This document shows positions 57,501 to 62,590 of a stretch of 64,000 nt of DNA, one piece after another (position 1 is the stretch's first letter; every line of letters begins with the position of its first letter). The translations under genes were made by a program, and so were the position numbers. Source of the stretch: Enoplosus armatus (Eukaryota > Chordata > Actinopteri > Centrarchiformes > Enoplosidae); assembly GCF_043641665.1 (NCBI RefSeq), contig NC_092194.1, positions 16,927,298 through 16,991,297 of the forward strand, read 5' to 3'. Under the pieces are notes generated by a model. That model saw only the letters and a program-made list of their open reading frames with translations, had not been told where the DNA came from and did no database searches.

Positions 57501-58833
57501 AAATAGTGACGTTACATTCTGGGCTGTATTCCCCCTCGTGTGTGATCATACACTTCTGCAGTCTGTCAGTTGTACAGTAAATGTTAACATATTTTCAAGC
57601 CTTGGAGAATGACAGCTCTAAATGGAAGCTTCAAGGAAAGATGTATGTTATGTTAGCAATTGCCCTAGGCTTCCCCCTTTCCCCCCATGCAGCTCCACTA
57701 GACAAGGGCCAGCGAGATGTTTGTAGTTAGTGGACGCAGGAGCCTTGGGGGCTGCTGCAGGAACAGCACTGAAACGCTGTCGTCGCAGGGGTGCATGGAG
57801 GGTGCCCCCTCTGCCACATCCAGTCCCCTGCTCTAACACAACACAGTCCCAGCTAATTAGTGGTCCCTATGGGAGACGTCGTTAAGCAGCCCCTAACGAG
57901 CCGCGCGGCGCTCCACGGGTCAATCTAATCAGACAGAGGTCCAGGGAGGAAGTGGGTCGAGCCTTATTAACGCCATCAGTGGCGGGGGCAGGGAGCGGGA
58001 CAGGGAGCACGAGGCGGAGGCAGGCAGCCACTGATCACCTTGAATGCATTAAGGGGCAGGTCCTCGCCTCGCCACCGCTGGCTGTTAGACCCCAACTATG
58101 TACCTGACGGGGTGAGAGACAGGCAAGCCAGCAGAGAGACAGCCACACACTCCAGCCTATACACACATGCAAGTACACACACGGGTAAAAAATGTCGTCT
58201 CTTGAACTGAAATCTTGACTTTTTACTTAAATTTGAACTGTTATTTTATATTTGTACATCATTAACATCCCATTTTTTCCCTGTAGGTACTTGGCTCTAT
58301 ACAAGGGGTTGGTGCCCAAGATAATGAGGCTCGGACCAGGTAGCAAGATAAAGTTCTTATACTGATATTAAAATGATCCTTACAATCACAAATTGCCTAT
58401 TACTACAGATGGGAAAAGGTTCAGTTTGAAATAGACCTAGTTTTTGTTTGAATTATATATTTTGAGATTGGTAAATAATGAGGCGGGAACAAGCACTACT
58501 TCCCTCTCAGACGTATTGATTCTTACTGTTTTGTAGCGTGAACAAAATAACAAAAATGTCAAATCCATGTTTTTTTTTTTCTGATATCTATGTAATGTTT
58601 GAATGAAAGCTAGAACCACTGTCATGGAAAGCCTTTGCATCTGCATTTTAGATCACATTCACTAAGATTAGATCACTAACACTAATTTTCTATTGGATTA
58701 TTAGATCACGCTGCTTATTCACTAGAAGGGAACTATGGTTTGATTCACTGTGGCTCTCTGTTCTGTTACAGGTGGAGCAGTGATGCTGCTGGTCTATGAA
58801 TACGTGTCTGGGTGGCTGCAGAGGAACTGGTAA
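31345..58833 (+). CDS. slc25a21: slc25a21, mitochondrial 2-oxodicarboxylate carrier (exons 2-10, 5'-partial, spliced)
   Basis: Spliced coding sequence of 31345-31393, 42824-42907, 51085-51151, 51990-52049, 55078-55185, 55321-55485, 57074-57255, 58287-58339 and 58772-58833. Joined, the exons keep one frame and give residues 24-299 of a 299-residue protein, matching the human ODC length. The three mitochondrial-carrier signatures are present: PLDVVK (residues 33-38), PFEVVK (129-134) and PFDVAK (227-232). Diagnostic stretches such as LVEICLMHPLDVVKTR, KGILPPILAETPKRAVKFF and SRIQGPQPVPGEIKYR identify ODC within the SLC25 family. The family member is an inner-membrane antiporter that exchanges cytosolic 2-oxoadipate for matrix 2-oxoglutarate, feeding lysine, hydroxylysine and tryptophan breakdown. 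Exon 1 (about 23 codons plus one base) was not found. No frameshift or premature stop occurs in the exons. Family identity is very secure; the transport role is by homology. Confidence 0.97.
33948..34160 (+). repeat. Dispersed repeat, copy D
   Basis: Starts AGGACTGCAATTAATAATTT and contains ATATCAGGAAATAGTGAAAT, CTTGTTTTGTCCAAAATAAT and GAGAAAAGCAGAAAATCTTC in the same order as copies B and C. Confidence 0.65.
35480..35600. promoter_or_regulatory. Candidate regulatory block with X-box, intron 2
   Basis: Unique sequence with an RFX-type site GTATCCATGGCAAC (35552-35565), differing at two positions from the perfect palindrome GTTGCCATGGCAAC, beside GCCTGATTAG and CATTTGGTCACAG motifs. Confidence 0.35.
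35552..35565. promoter_or_regulatory. RFX X-box-like site GTATCCATGGCAAC
   Basis: 12 of 14 positions match the palindromic X-box GTTGCCATGGCAAC, with the right half-site GGCAAC intact. Confidence 0.45.
36080..36095. repeat. C16 homopolymer
   Basis: Sixteen consecutive C in intron 2; a C12 run also lies at 34479-34490. Confidence 0.95.
37808..37824. repeat. Interstitial telomere-like motif
   Basis: CCTAACCCTAACCCTAA, almost three units of the vertebrate telomere repeat on the complementary strand. Too short to be a relic array with confidence. Confidence 0.6.
39490..39560 (-). repeat. SINE/LINE-type tail relic, reverse orientation
   Basis: ATTACATTTATTTGGCAGAC followed by AATAAGTGCAAACC resembles the reverse complement side of common teleost tail sequences (ATTTGGCAGACGC...). 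Short and degraded. Confidence 0.35.
40340..42000. promoter_or_regulatory. Extended low-repeat, GC-richer block in intron 2
   Basis: About 1.6 kb without microsatellites or recognisable repeats, GC-richer than its flanks, containing CATCATTAATGAGCC, CCTTTAATTAAGC and the palindrome at 41450-41465. Open frames up to 172 codons occur on the - strand (40723-41241) and shorter ones on the + strand, but none has splice-flanked structure or recognisable domains. Possible cluster of conserved noncoding elements; an unrecognised non-coding RNA is also possible. Confidence 0.35.
41450..41465. repeat. Perfect 16-bp palindrome GTGACCCCGGGGTCAC
   Basis: Self-complementary over 16 bp; contains TGACC and GGTCA in everted arrangement, the half-site of nuclear hormone receptors. 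Confidence 0.8.
42824..42907 (+). CDS. slc25a21: slc25a21 exon 3
   Basis: 84 nt, CAG acceptor, donor GTAGGT. It completes Arg40 and encodes residues 41-67 plus two bases of Gly68: FQIQRGTSDPSSYKNLGDCF and then RTIFRNE. This is the matrix loop and amphipathic helix after helix 1, the part of the carrier repeat following the PX[DE]XX[KR] motif. The aligned human segment is clearly similar, including FQIQR, DP, SYK and the closing EG. Confidence 0.95.
43460..43630 (+). repeat. tRNA-derived SINE-like unit
   Basis: AAGGTGGTCTAGTGGCTGG resembles a tRNA A box and GGTTCAGATGC (43497-43507) a B box, about 30 nt apart, followed by GCAGCAAGCCACTGAACGTG, similar to the body of tRNA-derived fish SINEs. 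No tRNA cloverleaf can be folded from it by eye, so it is not called a tRNA gene. Confidence 0.55.
45066..45341. mobile_element. TTAA-flanked MITE, 276 bp
   Basis: Starts with TTAA and AGGAGTAGTTTTGGG and ends with CAAACTATTCCC and TTAA; the ends are imperfect inverted repeats (AGGAGTAGTTT against GGGAATAGTTT). The interior contains the phrase GTGCTAAGCTAACTGGCTG and TGACATGAGTGTG, wording that I recognise as a very widespread teleost dispersed element. No coding capacity. Confidence 0.75.
46193..46220. repeat. (CA)14 microsatellite
   Basis: Uninterrupted CA array in intron 3, immediately upstream of the unique block at 46255. Confidence 0.96.
46255..46510. promoter_or_regulatory. Candidate conserved noncoding block, intron 3
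   Basis: Unique block between a CA array and AT-rich DNA with CATTTGTTTTGGAAAGCC, AATCAAATTAGGATTCAAAT, ATTTGCATGGACAAAG (an octamer-like ATTTGCAT and a SOX-type ACAAAG). Listed on appearance only. Confidence 0.35.
47084..47480 (+). repeat. Dispersed repeat starting TTAAAGGATGAGGCTGG, right end uncertain
   Basis: Starts with a TTAAAGGA end like the other TTAA-type elements. Its sequence (for example GGTGATATTTTCATT, AAAAGACCGAAACC, TGCAGTGAGTATTTACAGCAGCAG) resembles a common percomorph intronic repeat. A matching inverted right end was not located, so the end given is approximate. It contains the perfect hairpin at 47325-47371. Confidence 0.5.
47325..47371. repeat. Perfect 21-bp inverted repeat with 5-nt loop
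   Basis: Positions 47325-47345 and 47351-47371 are exact reverse complements (each arm begins or ends AGCTAAAAATAGTCCCC...), separated by GTATT. There is not a single mismatch in 21 bp. A transcript of intron 3 would fold into a tight stem-loop on either strand. Confidence 0.9.
49320..49661. mobile_element. TTAA-flanked MITE, 342 bp
   Basis: Begins TTAA then AGGACCATAACAGG and ends CCAGAGTACCCCT then TTAA, giving a short imperfect inverted pair (AGGACCA... against AGGGGTACTCTGG). Interior includes GCATTATGGGAGATGTAGGA, a phrase typical of non-autonomous fish repeats. No open frame of interest. Boundaries rest on the TTAA pair and may be off by a few bases. Confidence 0.6.
49726..50297. repeat. 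Element with 23-bp inverted arms, about 570 bp
   Basis: Arms 49726-49748 and 50275-50297 are inverted copies, 21 of 23 positions identical, sharing CCAATGGCTGCC. Between them lies text such as GATGGACAAAATATTAGAAAC and GGCAGGATTTATTGCAGGGC, resembling a dispersed fish repeat, and a SINE-like tail at 50191-50240. It abuts the TTAA element that ends at 49661. Confidence 0.55.
50191..50240 (+). repeat. SINE/LINE-type tail relic
   Basis: TATGTCGCTTTGGACAGAAG resembles the shared tail TGTCGCTTTGGATAAAAGCG found at the end of many teleost short interspersed repeats, followed by the AATACATGTAAATG remnant of the usual AAATGTAAATG end. Confidence 0.5.
50484..50560 (+). repeat. Dispersed repeat, truncated copy E
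   Basis: TTAGGACTGTAACTAATGAT through ATAAAATGTCAGAAAATAGT matches the first quarter of copies B-D; the rest is missing. Confidence 0.6.
51085..51151 (+). CDS. slc25a21: slc25a21 exon 4
   Basis: 67 nt, acceptor CCACAG, donor GTGAGA. It completes Gly68 and encodes residues 69-90, VFGFYKGILPPILAETPKRA then VK, ending in phase 0. GFYKG is the conserved second half of the first carrier repeat, and PPILAETPKRAVKFF is a specific ODC signature at the start of transmembrane helix 2. Confidence 0.96.
51152..51989 (+). other. slc25a21: slc25a21 intron 4 (838 bp)
   Basis: GTGAGA to CTGCAG, phase 0. No repeats of note. The segment 51595-51740 has several AATTA/TTAAA cores in otherwise balanced sequence and is listed as a weak regulatory candidate. 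Confidence 0.9.
51595..51740. promoter_or_regulatory. Candidate conserved noncoding block, intron 4
   Basis: GAATTAGAGCAAATTAAAGC, TCCGATTAAAACGCC and CAGATAAACAAATC cluster within 130 bp of repeat-free sequence. Confidence 0.3.
51990..52049 (+). CDS. slc25a21: slc25a21 exon 5
   Basis: 60 nt, acceptor CTGCAG, donor GTGAGT. It encodes exactly 20 codons (residues 91-110), FFTFEQYKKLLNLTPLSPGV, in phase 0 at both ends. FTFEQYKKLL is the end of transmembrane helix 2 and is nearly identical to the human protein. The loop NLTPLSPGV is more divergent, as expected on the intermembrane-space side. Confidence 0.96.
52101..52127. repeat. (AC)13 microsatellite
   Basis: Uninterrupted AC array 52 bp after exon 5. 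Confidence 0.96.
54130..54260. promoter_or_regulatory. Candidate conserved noncoding block, intron 5
   Basis: CTGTAATCACATCAGATCAT, AGTGAATTACAGATTGG and TCTGATTAATGAGG give several homeodomain-type cores just upstream of the long CA tract. Confidence 0.3.
54431..54527. repeat. Alternating purine-pyrimidine tract (GC/AC then CA)
   Basis: About 97 bp of GCATGCGCGCACACACGCAC... followed by a long pure CA array. The GCGC-rich left part next to CA repeats is the classic composition of Z-DNA-forming sequence. Confidence 0.93.
55078..55185 (+). CDS. slc25a21: slc25a21 exon 6
   Basis: 108 nt, acceptor CTCCAG, donor GTGAAT, phase 0 at both ends, 36 codons (residues 111-146). It encodes transmembrane helix 3 with glycine-rich spacing (AGLGAGLTEAVVVNPFEVVK) and the second carrier signature, P129-F-E-V-V-K134, followed by VSLQANRD. 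Human ODC has VGLQANRN at the same place. Confidence 0.97.
55186..55320 (+). other. slc25a21: slc25a21 intron 6 (135 bp)
   Basis: GTGAAT to TACAG, phase 0. The shortest intron of the gene and the only one in the range typical of compact fish introns. No other feature seen. Confidence 0.93.
55321..55485 (+). CDS. slc25a21: slc25a21 exon 7
   Basis: 165 nt, acceptor TACAG, donor GTAATA, phase 0, 55 codons (residues 147-201). It encodes the second matrix loop (QARRIIKSDGFGLKGLNKGL) and transmembrane helix 4 (TLGRHGVFNMIYFGFYFNVK), then DAIPTSP. It lies only 135 bp after exon 6. The donor departs from the strong consensus; read-through would give 33 extra codons before a stop at 55585-55587. Confidence 0.97.
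55486..57073 (+). other. slc25a21: slc25a21 intron 7 (1.6 kb)
   Basis: GTAATA to ACCAG, phase 0. Free of microsatellites. A 10-bp inverted repeat (56404-56413 with 56444-56453) and a long low-repeat stretch (56480-56815) with CCAATTA and CCAAT-type motifs suggest regulatory content. Confidence 0.9.
56480..56815. promoter_or_regulatory. Candidate conserved noncoding block, intron 7
   Basis: A 330-bp repeat-free stretch with GGGATTAGCTGTTGATTTAC, GGCCAATTAGCTGTC, GCCCAATTACCCAAATTG and CAGCCAATCAGAATG. Its motif order and lack of drift (no homopolymers, no simple repeats) resemble deeply conserved vertebrate elements. Confidence 0.4.
57074..57255 (+). CDS. slc25a21: slc25a21 exon 8
   Basis: 182 nt, acceptor ACCAG, donor GTATGA. 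Sixty codons (residues 202-261) plus two bases of Gly262, so the following intron is phase 2. It encodes transmembrane helix 5 and the third carrier signature, P227-F-D-V-A-K232, then SRIQGPQPVPGEIKYRTCF and the third matrix helix. This is the best conserved exon against human ODC. Read-through past the weak donor would meet a stop at 57275-57277. Confidence 0.97.
57256..58286 (+). other. slc25a21: slc25a21 intron 8 (1.0 kb)
   Basis: GTATGA to TGTAG, phase 2. The centre (57840-58080) is a GC-balanced block unlike the AT-rich flanks and is the strongest enhancer-like candidate in the gene. Confidence 0.9.
57840..58080. promoter_or_regulatory. Strong candidate enhancer, intron 8
   Basis: GC-balanced island inside an AT-rich intron: AGCTAATTAGTGGTCCC, GAGACGTCGTTAAGCAG, CGAGCCGCGCGGCGCTCC, GGGTCAATCTAATCAGAC and TTATTAACGCCATCAGTGGC. 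CpGs are dense for intronic DNA and homeodomain cores are regularly spaced. In mammals, Pax9 regulatory elements lie in introns of the adjacent Slc25a21 gene, which makes this a plausible counterpart. Conservation itself could not be tested. Confidence 0.45.
58287..58339 (+). CDS. slc25a21: slc25a21 exon 9
   Basis: 53 nt, acceptor TGTAG, donor GTAGCA. It completes Gly262 and encodes residues 263-279, YLALYKGLVPKIMRLGP, plus one base of Gly280. LALYKG is the conserved end of the third repeat, and PKIMRLGPGGAVM starts transmembrane helix 6. Confidence 0.96.
58340..58771 (+). other. slc25a21: slc25a21 intron 9 (432 bp)
   Basis: GTAGCA to TTACAG, phase 1. AT-rich, no repeat or motif of note apart from a T-run near 58569-58580. 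Confidence 0.9.
58772..58833 (+). CDS. slc25a21: slc25a21 exon 10, terminal coding exon with stop
   Basis: 62 nt after a TTACAG acceptor. It completes Gly280 and encodes residues 281-299, GAVMLLVYEYVSGWLQRNW, then TAA at 58831-58833. This is transmembrane helix 6 and the C-terminus; human ODC ends in the same position with a similar ENW tail. Confidence 0.96.
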
Positions 58834-59512
58834 CGAAAAACAAACCAAGGAAAGGAAACCCACGAGAGTGCCTTATGGATTGTGCCTCATTGCAAATATA
58901 GTTAACCGACTCCATTAACGTCAGACCAAATTGTTTTTTTGTTTGTTCCTTTTACCTTGAATACACAATACTGCTCTGCACAAATACCAAATCAGCATTA
59001 TAATATATCAGAGAATGCAGCTTTCTAAGGATAAACTACATCTTCATCTGAGTCAATTTCTCAGGAATTAAAAACAGCTGCAATATTTGAACAGTGACAA
59101 ATACATTTCTAATAGAAAGCAGGTTTTTAACAGTCGATCAGTAGGTTTTAAAGGCCCTGAAAACCTATTTTCTCATTCGGCTTCTTACTCAATGAACTCC
59201 TACATGAACACAGTGGTTTCTGCTAAATTTAGAACCGTTTTGGTTATTTCACATGAAAGATTTACATATTTTTCTTCTTTGAAGTGGGCGGTGCTCATTT
59301 GGAAAAAGAAAGCGATACTTCTGTGCACCAACTGGAGTTTAGCTGATCTGACGACAGTTGTGGGGTTGTTTGCTTGCCAGTATTGTCTGTCACACCCACA
59401 CAGTTCTGATAAAGTTTTTGAGTTAAACTCTTAGAGAATAATAACCAAGAATGTTTTTATTGAATACCTAATGTTATAGAGGCTTTACTCGACAACCACA
59501 AGGACTTACCAA

Positions 59513-59518
59513 AATAAA
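59513..59518 (+). terminator. slc25a21: Possible proximal polyadenylation signal
   Basis: A single AATAAA in an A-rich context within the 3' UTR. No strong GT-rich element follows closely, so it is a weaker candidate than the pair at 60114-60129. Confidence 0.3.
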
Positions 59519-60113
59519 AATAATCTCAGCTCCAGACCCACTATAGAGCACTCAAGTATAAATCATCATTATAAAGCTGCACATTATATGTTATATGACG
59601 GAACAAACACGAACTGAGTTCAGGTGAGACTCACTCCCTTAGACCAGCCTGACCAGAGCTCTGCTGGACTCTGGATCATCCATCTCTATCGAGCATCACT
59701 CGTGTCTTAATAGAAACTGCTCATTAAGGAGCAGCTTGTGAAGTCGCACACGTGTCTATACGCACATTTACAGACTGTTTGTATTTACACATCTTCATAT
59801 ACATGATCGCAAATATATACTGTGATCACACCCATAGTACTGAGCCTTATTGTATATCTCAAACTGCCGCAATAGTGCCCAGTGATTCTTAAGGAGAATT
59901 ATTGCGTATAAGAATTACTTATACACTGACTTTAAGGCCTATTGCAGAACTTTTTTTTATGAATATCTTCTTGCTGACTGATATTTTTATATGAATCAGA
60001 CTAGATTTAAATCTTTATTTTTCAAGCATTTATTGGAAAGAAATTGTGTTAATCTGACTTTTTTTTTTTTAATTTTAGCATTTGTGGAAAGTTACTTACA
60101 TGTATTGGTAACA

Positions 60114-60129
60114 AATAAAAAGGAATAAA
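60114..60129 (+). terminator. slc25a21: Tandem AATAAA polyadenylation signals
   Basis: AATAAA occurs at 60114-60119 and again at 60124-60129. Cleavage would be expected about 10-30 nt downstream. A (TG)n run starting at 60164 then supplies a GU-rich downstream element. Hexamer pair plus GT-rich tract at the correct spacing makes this the best candidate 3' end for slc25a21. Confidence 0.65.
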
Positions 60130-60160
60130 CTTCACTTCAATTCTTCACTCGGGTTCCTCA

Positions 60161-60163
<3 letters not shown>

Positions 60164-60192
<29 letters not shown>
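60164..60192. repeat. (TG)14 microsatellite after the poly(A) signals
   Basis: 29 bp TG run, 34 bp after the second AATAAA; may serve as the GU-rich downstream element. Confidence 0.95.
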
Positions 60193-60195
<3 letters not shown>

Positions 60196-60405
60196 AAGCA
60201 CTTGTGTGTCCTGTAACAGTTTGTGTTGTTGCATGTTTGTCTTCTCTGGAAGCGTTTCAGCTTGGCCTTGATATAAGCACCTTCCTTCAGTTTACCACAT
60301 CGTCACCCTCCTCGTCTTTCCCCGCATCACTTTGTTGTTTGAGGACCTGTCAGCAGTAGAAGTTGCATGAACCTACCGAGAGTCAGTCTTTTCTCTCTTG
60401 GTTGT

Positions 60406-60782
60406 GGGGGGGGGGGGGTGCGGGGGGTCGGTGCCTGAGCATAGCTTTAGTGCAAGCTAAAACAACAAGCTCAAGAAATGCAAATGTGGCTGCAGGAATT
60501 GGTGGGGTGGGGGGGGGGGGGTGTTACCGCACACATTCTGTCCCTCTGCCAGTCTATCTCTTACACAAATATGCAAACACACACACACACACACACACAC
60601 ACCTGTTGCACAGCCTTAGGGGTAGTGGCTGCTCTGTAAGAGACTCATCTTAACCTCATCTGGTAGTAGCTTATACTGAGCCACGTTGGCATTTGACAGT
60701 CATCATTAATGTGGGAGTTTCTCTCTGCCAAAAAAATGGAGCGGCTCCTGGTCTTTTGCCTGGGGGGGGAGGGGGGGGGGGG
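60406..60782. repeat. Cluster of three long poly-G tracts
   Basis: G-rich runs at 60406-60418, 60501-60521 and 60762-60782, all on the + strand within 380 bp, with further GGGG groups between. Together they could form G-quadruplexes. Confidence 0.9.
60576..60602. repeat. (AC)13 microsatellite
   Basis: Uninterrupted AC array in the 3' intergenic region. Confidence 0.94.
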
Positions 60783-60884
60783 TGATAGACTAACAACTGC
60801 GGCTTGCAGACTGATGGAATTGTAAGCGCTTAACCTGTCCTTTTCTGTAATGGAGTCCTGAATGCGTGTGTTTTTCCTGACTTG

Positions 60885-61080
60885 ACAGCTTGCAACATGC
60901 ACCGCGTGTATTGCCGGTTGCTGGGCAACGGAGCCACCCTTCACCTGGATTCCCAGCTCACCGCACTGATCATAAATCATCAGCTGCAAAGTCCCCTTCT
61001 CCTCATTTTGCTTCACACCCTTCGTCCACGTGTGTCCCTCATCTCCACCCGTAACATTTCACTTCAGCGGCTCTGACGAG
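60885..61080. promoter_or_regulatory. Candidate regulatory block with X-box, 3' flank
   Basis: Unique sequence right of the poly-G cluster containing GTTGCTGGGCAAC (60917-60929), CTGATCATAAATCATCAGC and CCACGTGTGTCC. Repeat-free, with CpGs retained. Confidence 0.4.
60917..60929. promoter_or_regulatory. RFX X-box palindrome GTTGCTGGGCAAC
   Basis: Two half-sites GTTGC and GCAAC separated by TGG fit the RFX consensus. Confidence 0.45.
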
Positions 61081-62389
61081 CCCGCGCTTCTTTCGGCTTT
61101 ACCTGCCTTCCCCCGACGCAGACGCGCATACTGATTAACAGGCTATTGATTTCAAATGTCCAGGATTTACACCGCATGTCGTAAAAGCAGTGATTCATGT
61201 CAGTGTGATCGAACACGAGAGCCACATGCCTACATACCAAAGACACAGAACCAGACATGTTGTGATTTTCCGACCATTTTTCTCTTCCTTTTAAGAGGTT
61301 TTACTCACCTGTCTGCTCGACGTTGCTGTTTTAAGGCATTAAGCAAACACTCTGGCTGCTGTCAGCTTCTTCTGAAACATGTTCATTAAGCAGGAACACG
61401 CACGGAGCCCCGCGTTCACCCGGCGCTGCACACTCTGCTCTGTGTTACTCTGCAAATGGCTGTCTTGTTTCTGATTGCATGTGGAGAAGTAAAGATAACC
61501 ATATGACACTGAAGTCAGACTCAACATCATTAATTATAAACACGTGTCTGCCCCTATTTTTAAAACTGCGCCTCTTAGACCCTCTCCTGCACGAAGCTGA
61601 CCAACATTAGACTACAACAGCAGGCATTATTAAGACTTTCGAGAAGCTCTCCCTCCTGTCTAGAAAACACACTGTTCCTATTTTTTTTAAATACTGGTGT
61701 CAATTAAGAAGACCACATTTTAATTTTGTTGTATGAGTCAGAGGAGACTAACAAGACTGTGCTCAGCTCGTGTAGCTATAGTTGAAAGGAAAAGTTGTTT
61801 GGTCTTGTTTGTAGGCTGAGGCATGTGACGACTTTTTTTTTTTTTTTTTTTTCTCAGTTAACCATCATTTACTGTAGGTACGTGAGGGCTGGCTGTTACA
61901 GCGACTGTGTGATCATCACGTCCCTGTGATGTGGTTCACGTACGGTCAAAGAAACACTACGATCCCTGAGCAACGGTCCGTGACCACTGGATGCGGGGAA
62001 GAGTGCTTTCCAAGTCAAATCAGGCCCTGCATGGGGAGGACTGTTGACACTGTCACATGGAGGGATTGTTTATGCTGTAACACGGCAGGGATGGAGACAT
62101 GGGGCCATTAACTAGGCAGCCACCGCCCGATCCCTCAGCTGCAGGTAAAGCTATGTAAAAGAGCAGGTGAGCTATTTTATCAAGTTATTAATCTGCAGCT
62201 TCACGTCCACGCAGCCGCCCAGTTTGTCTAAATCTCTGGTTTCCACTGCAGAGCTAGACGAGGCTTGCCAGACTCGCTCATAATTTATTACACTACACTT
62301 TTCCCCCCTCCAAAACTTTCAGAAAGTATTTTTGCATCATTTTGCAAACATGTCATTTGTCAGCCGGTCTGTGTGCTTTTTCTTTTGTA

Positions 62390-62590
62390 ATGAACATGTT
62401 GAGTTGGCCCTGACGAGCCCTATTTGGCCCTTTTGTGGCTGCTGAAGGTTCGCTTTTGGGTCAGATGTCTGATGACCTTGGAGACCGCAGGCCAATGAGC
62501 CTATTTGTGGCTCTCTGAATGCGCACCGACTCCACCTCTCTCCCCCCGGGGGAGTCTGGGAGTCCCCGGCTCACAGATCTCAAACTTTAA
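62390..62590. promoter_or_regulatory. Candidate conserved noncoding block, 3' flank
   Basis: Unique stretch with GACGAGCCCTATTTGGCCC, GGCTGCTGAAGGTTCGC, CAGGCCAATGAGCC and CCCCCGGGGGAG, bounded by AT-rich DNA. Inferred only from sequence texture. Confidence 0.3.

Larger units (their letters stand above)
58834..60150 (+). other. slc25a21: slc25a21 3' UTR (inferred extent)
   Basis: About 1.3 kb between the stop codon and the tandem poly(A) signals. It is AT-rich with no splice-like interruption. A 115-codon open frame at 59087-59434 lies inside it but has no recognisable protein features and is treated as chance. An earlier AATAAA at 59513-59518 could give a shorter message. The extent is inferred, not shown by transcripts. 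Confidence 0.6.

Noticed and set aside
59087..59434. 115-codon open frame after the stop codon
   Set aside because: Lies wholly in the inferred 3' UTR, no recognisable domain.
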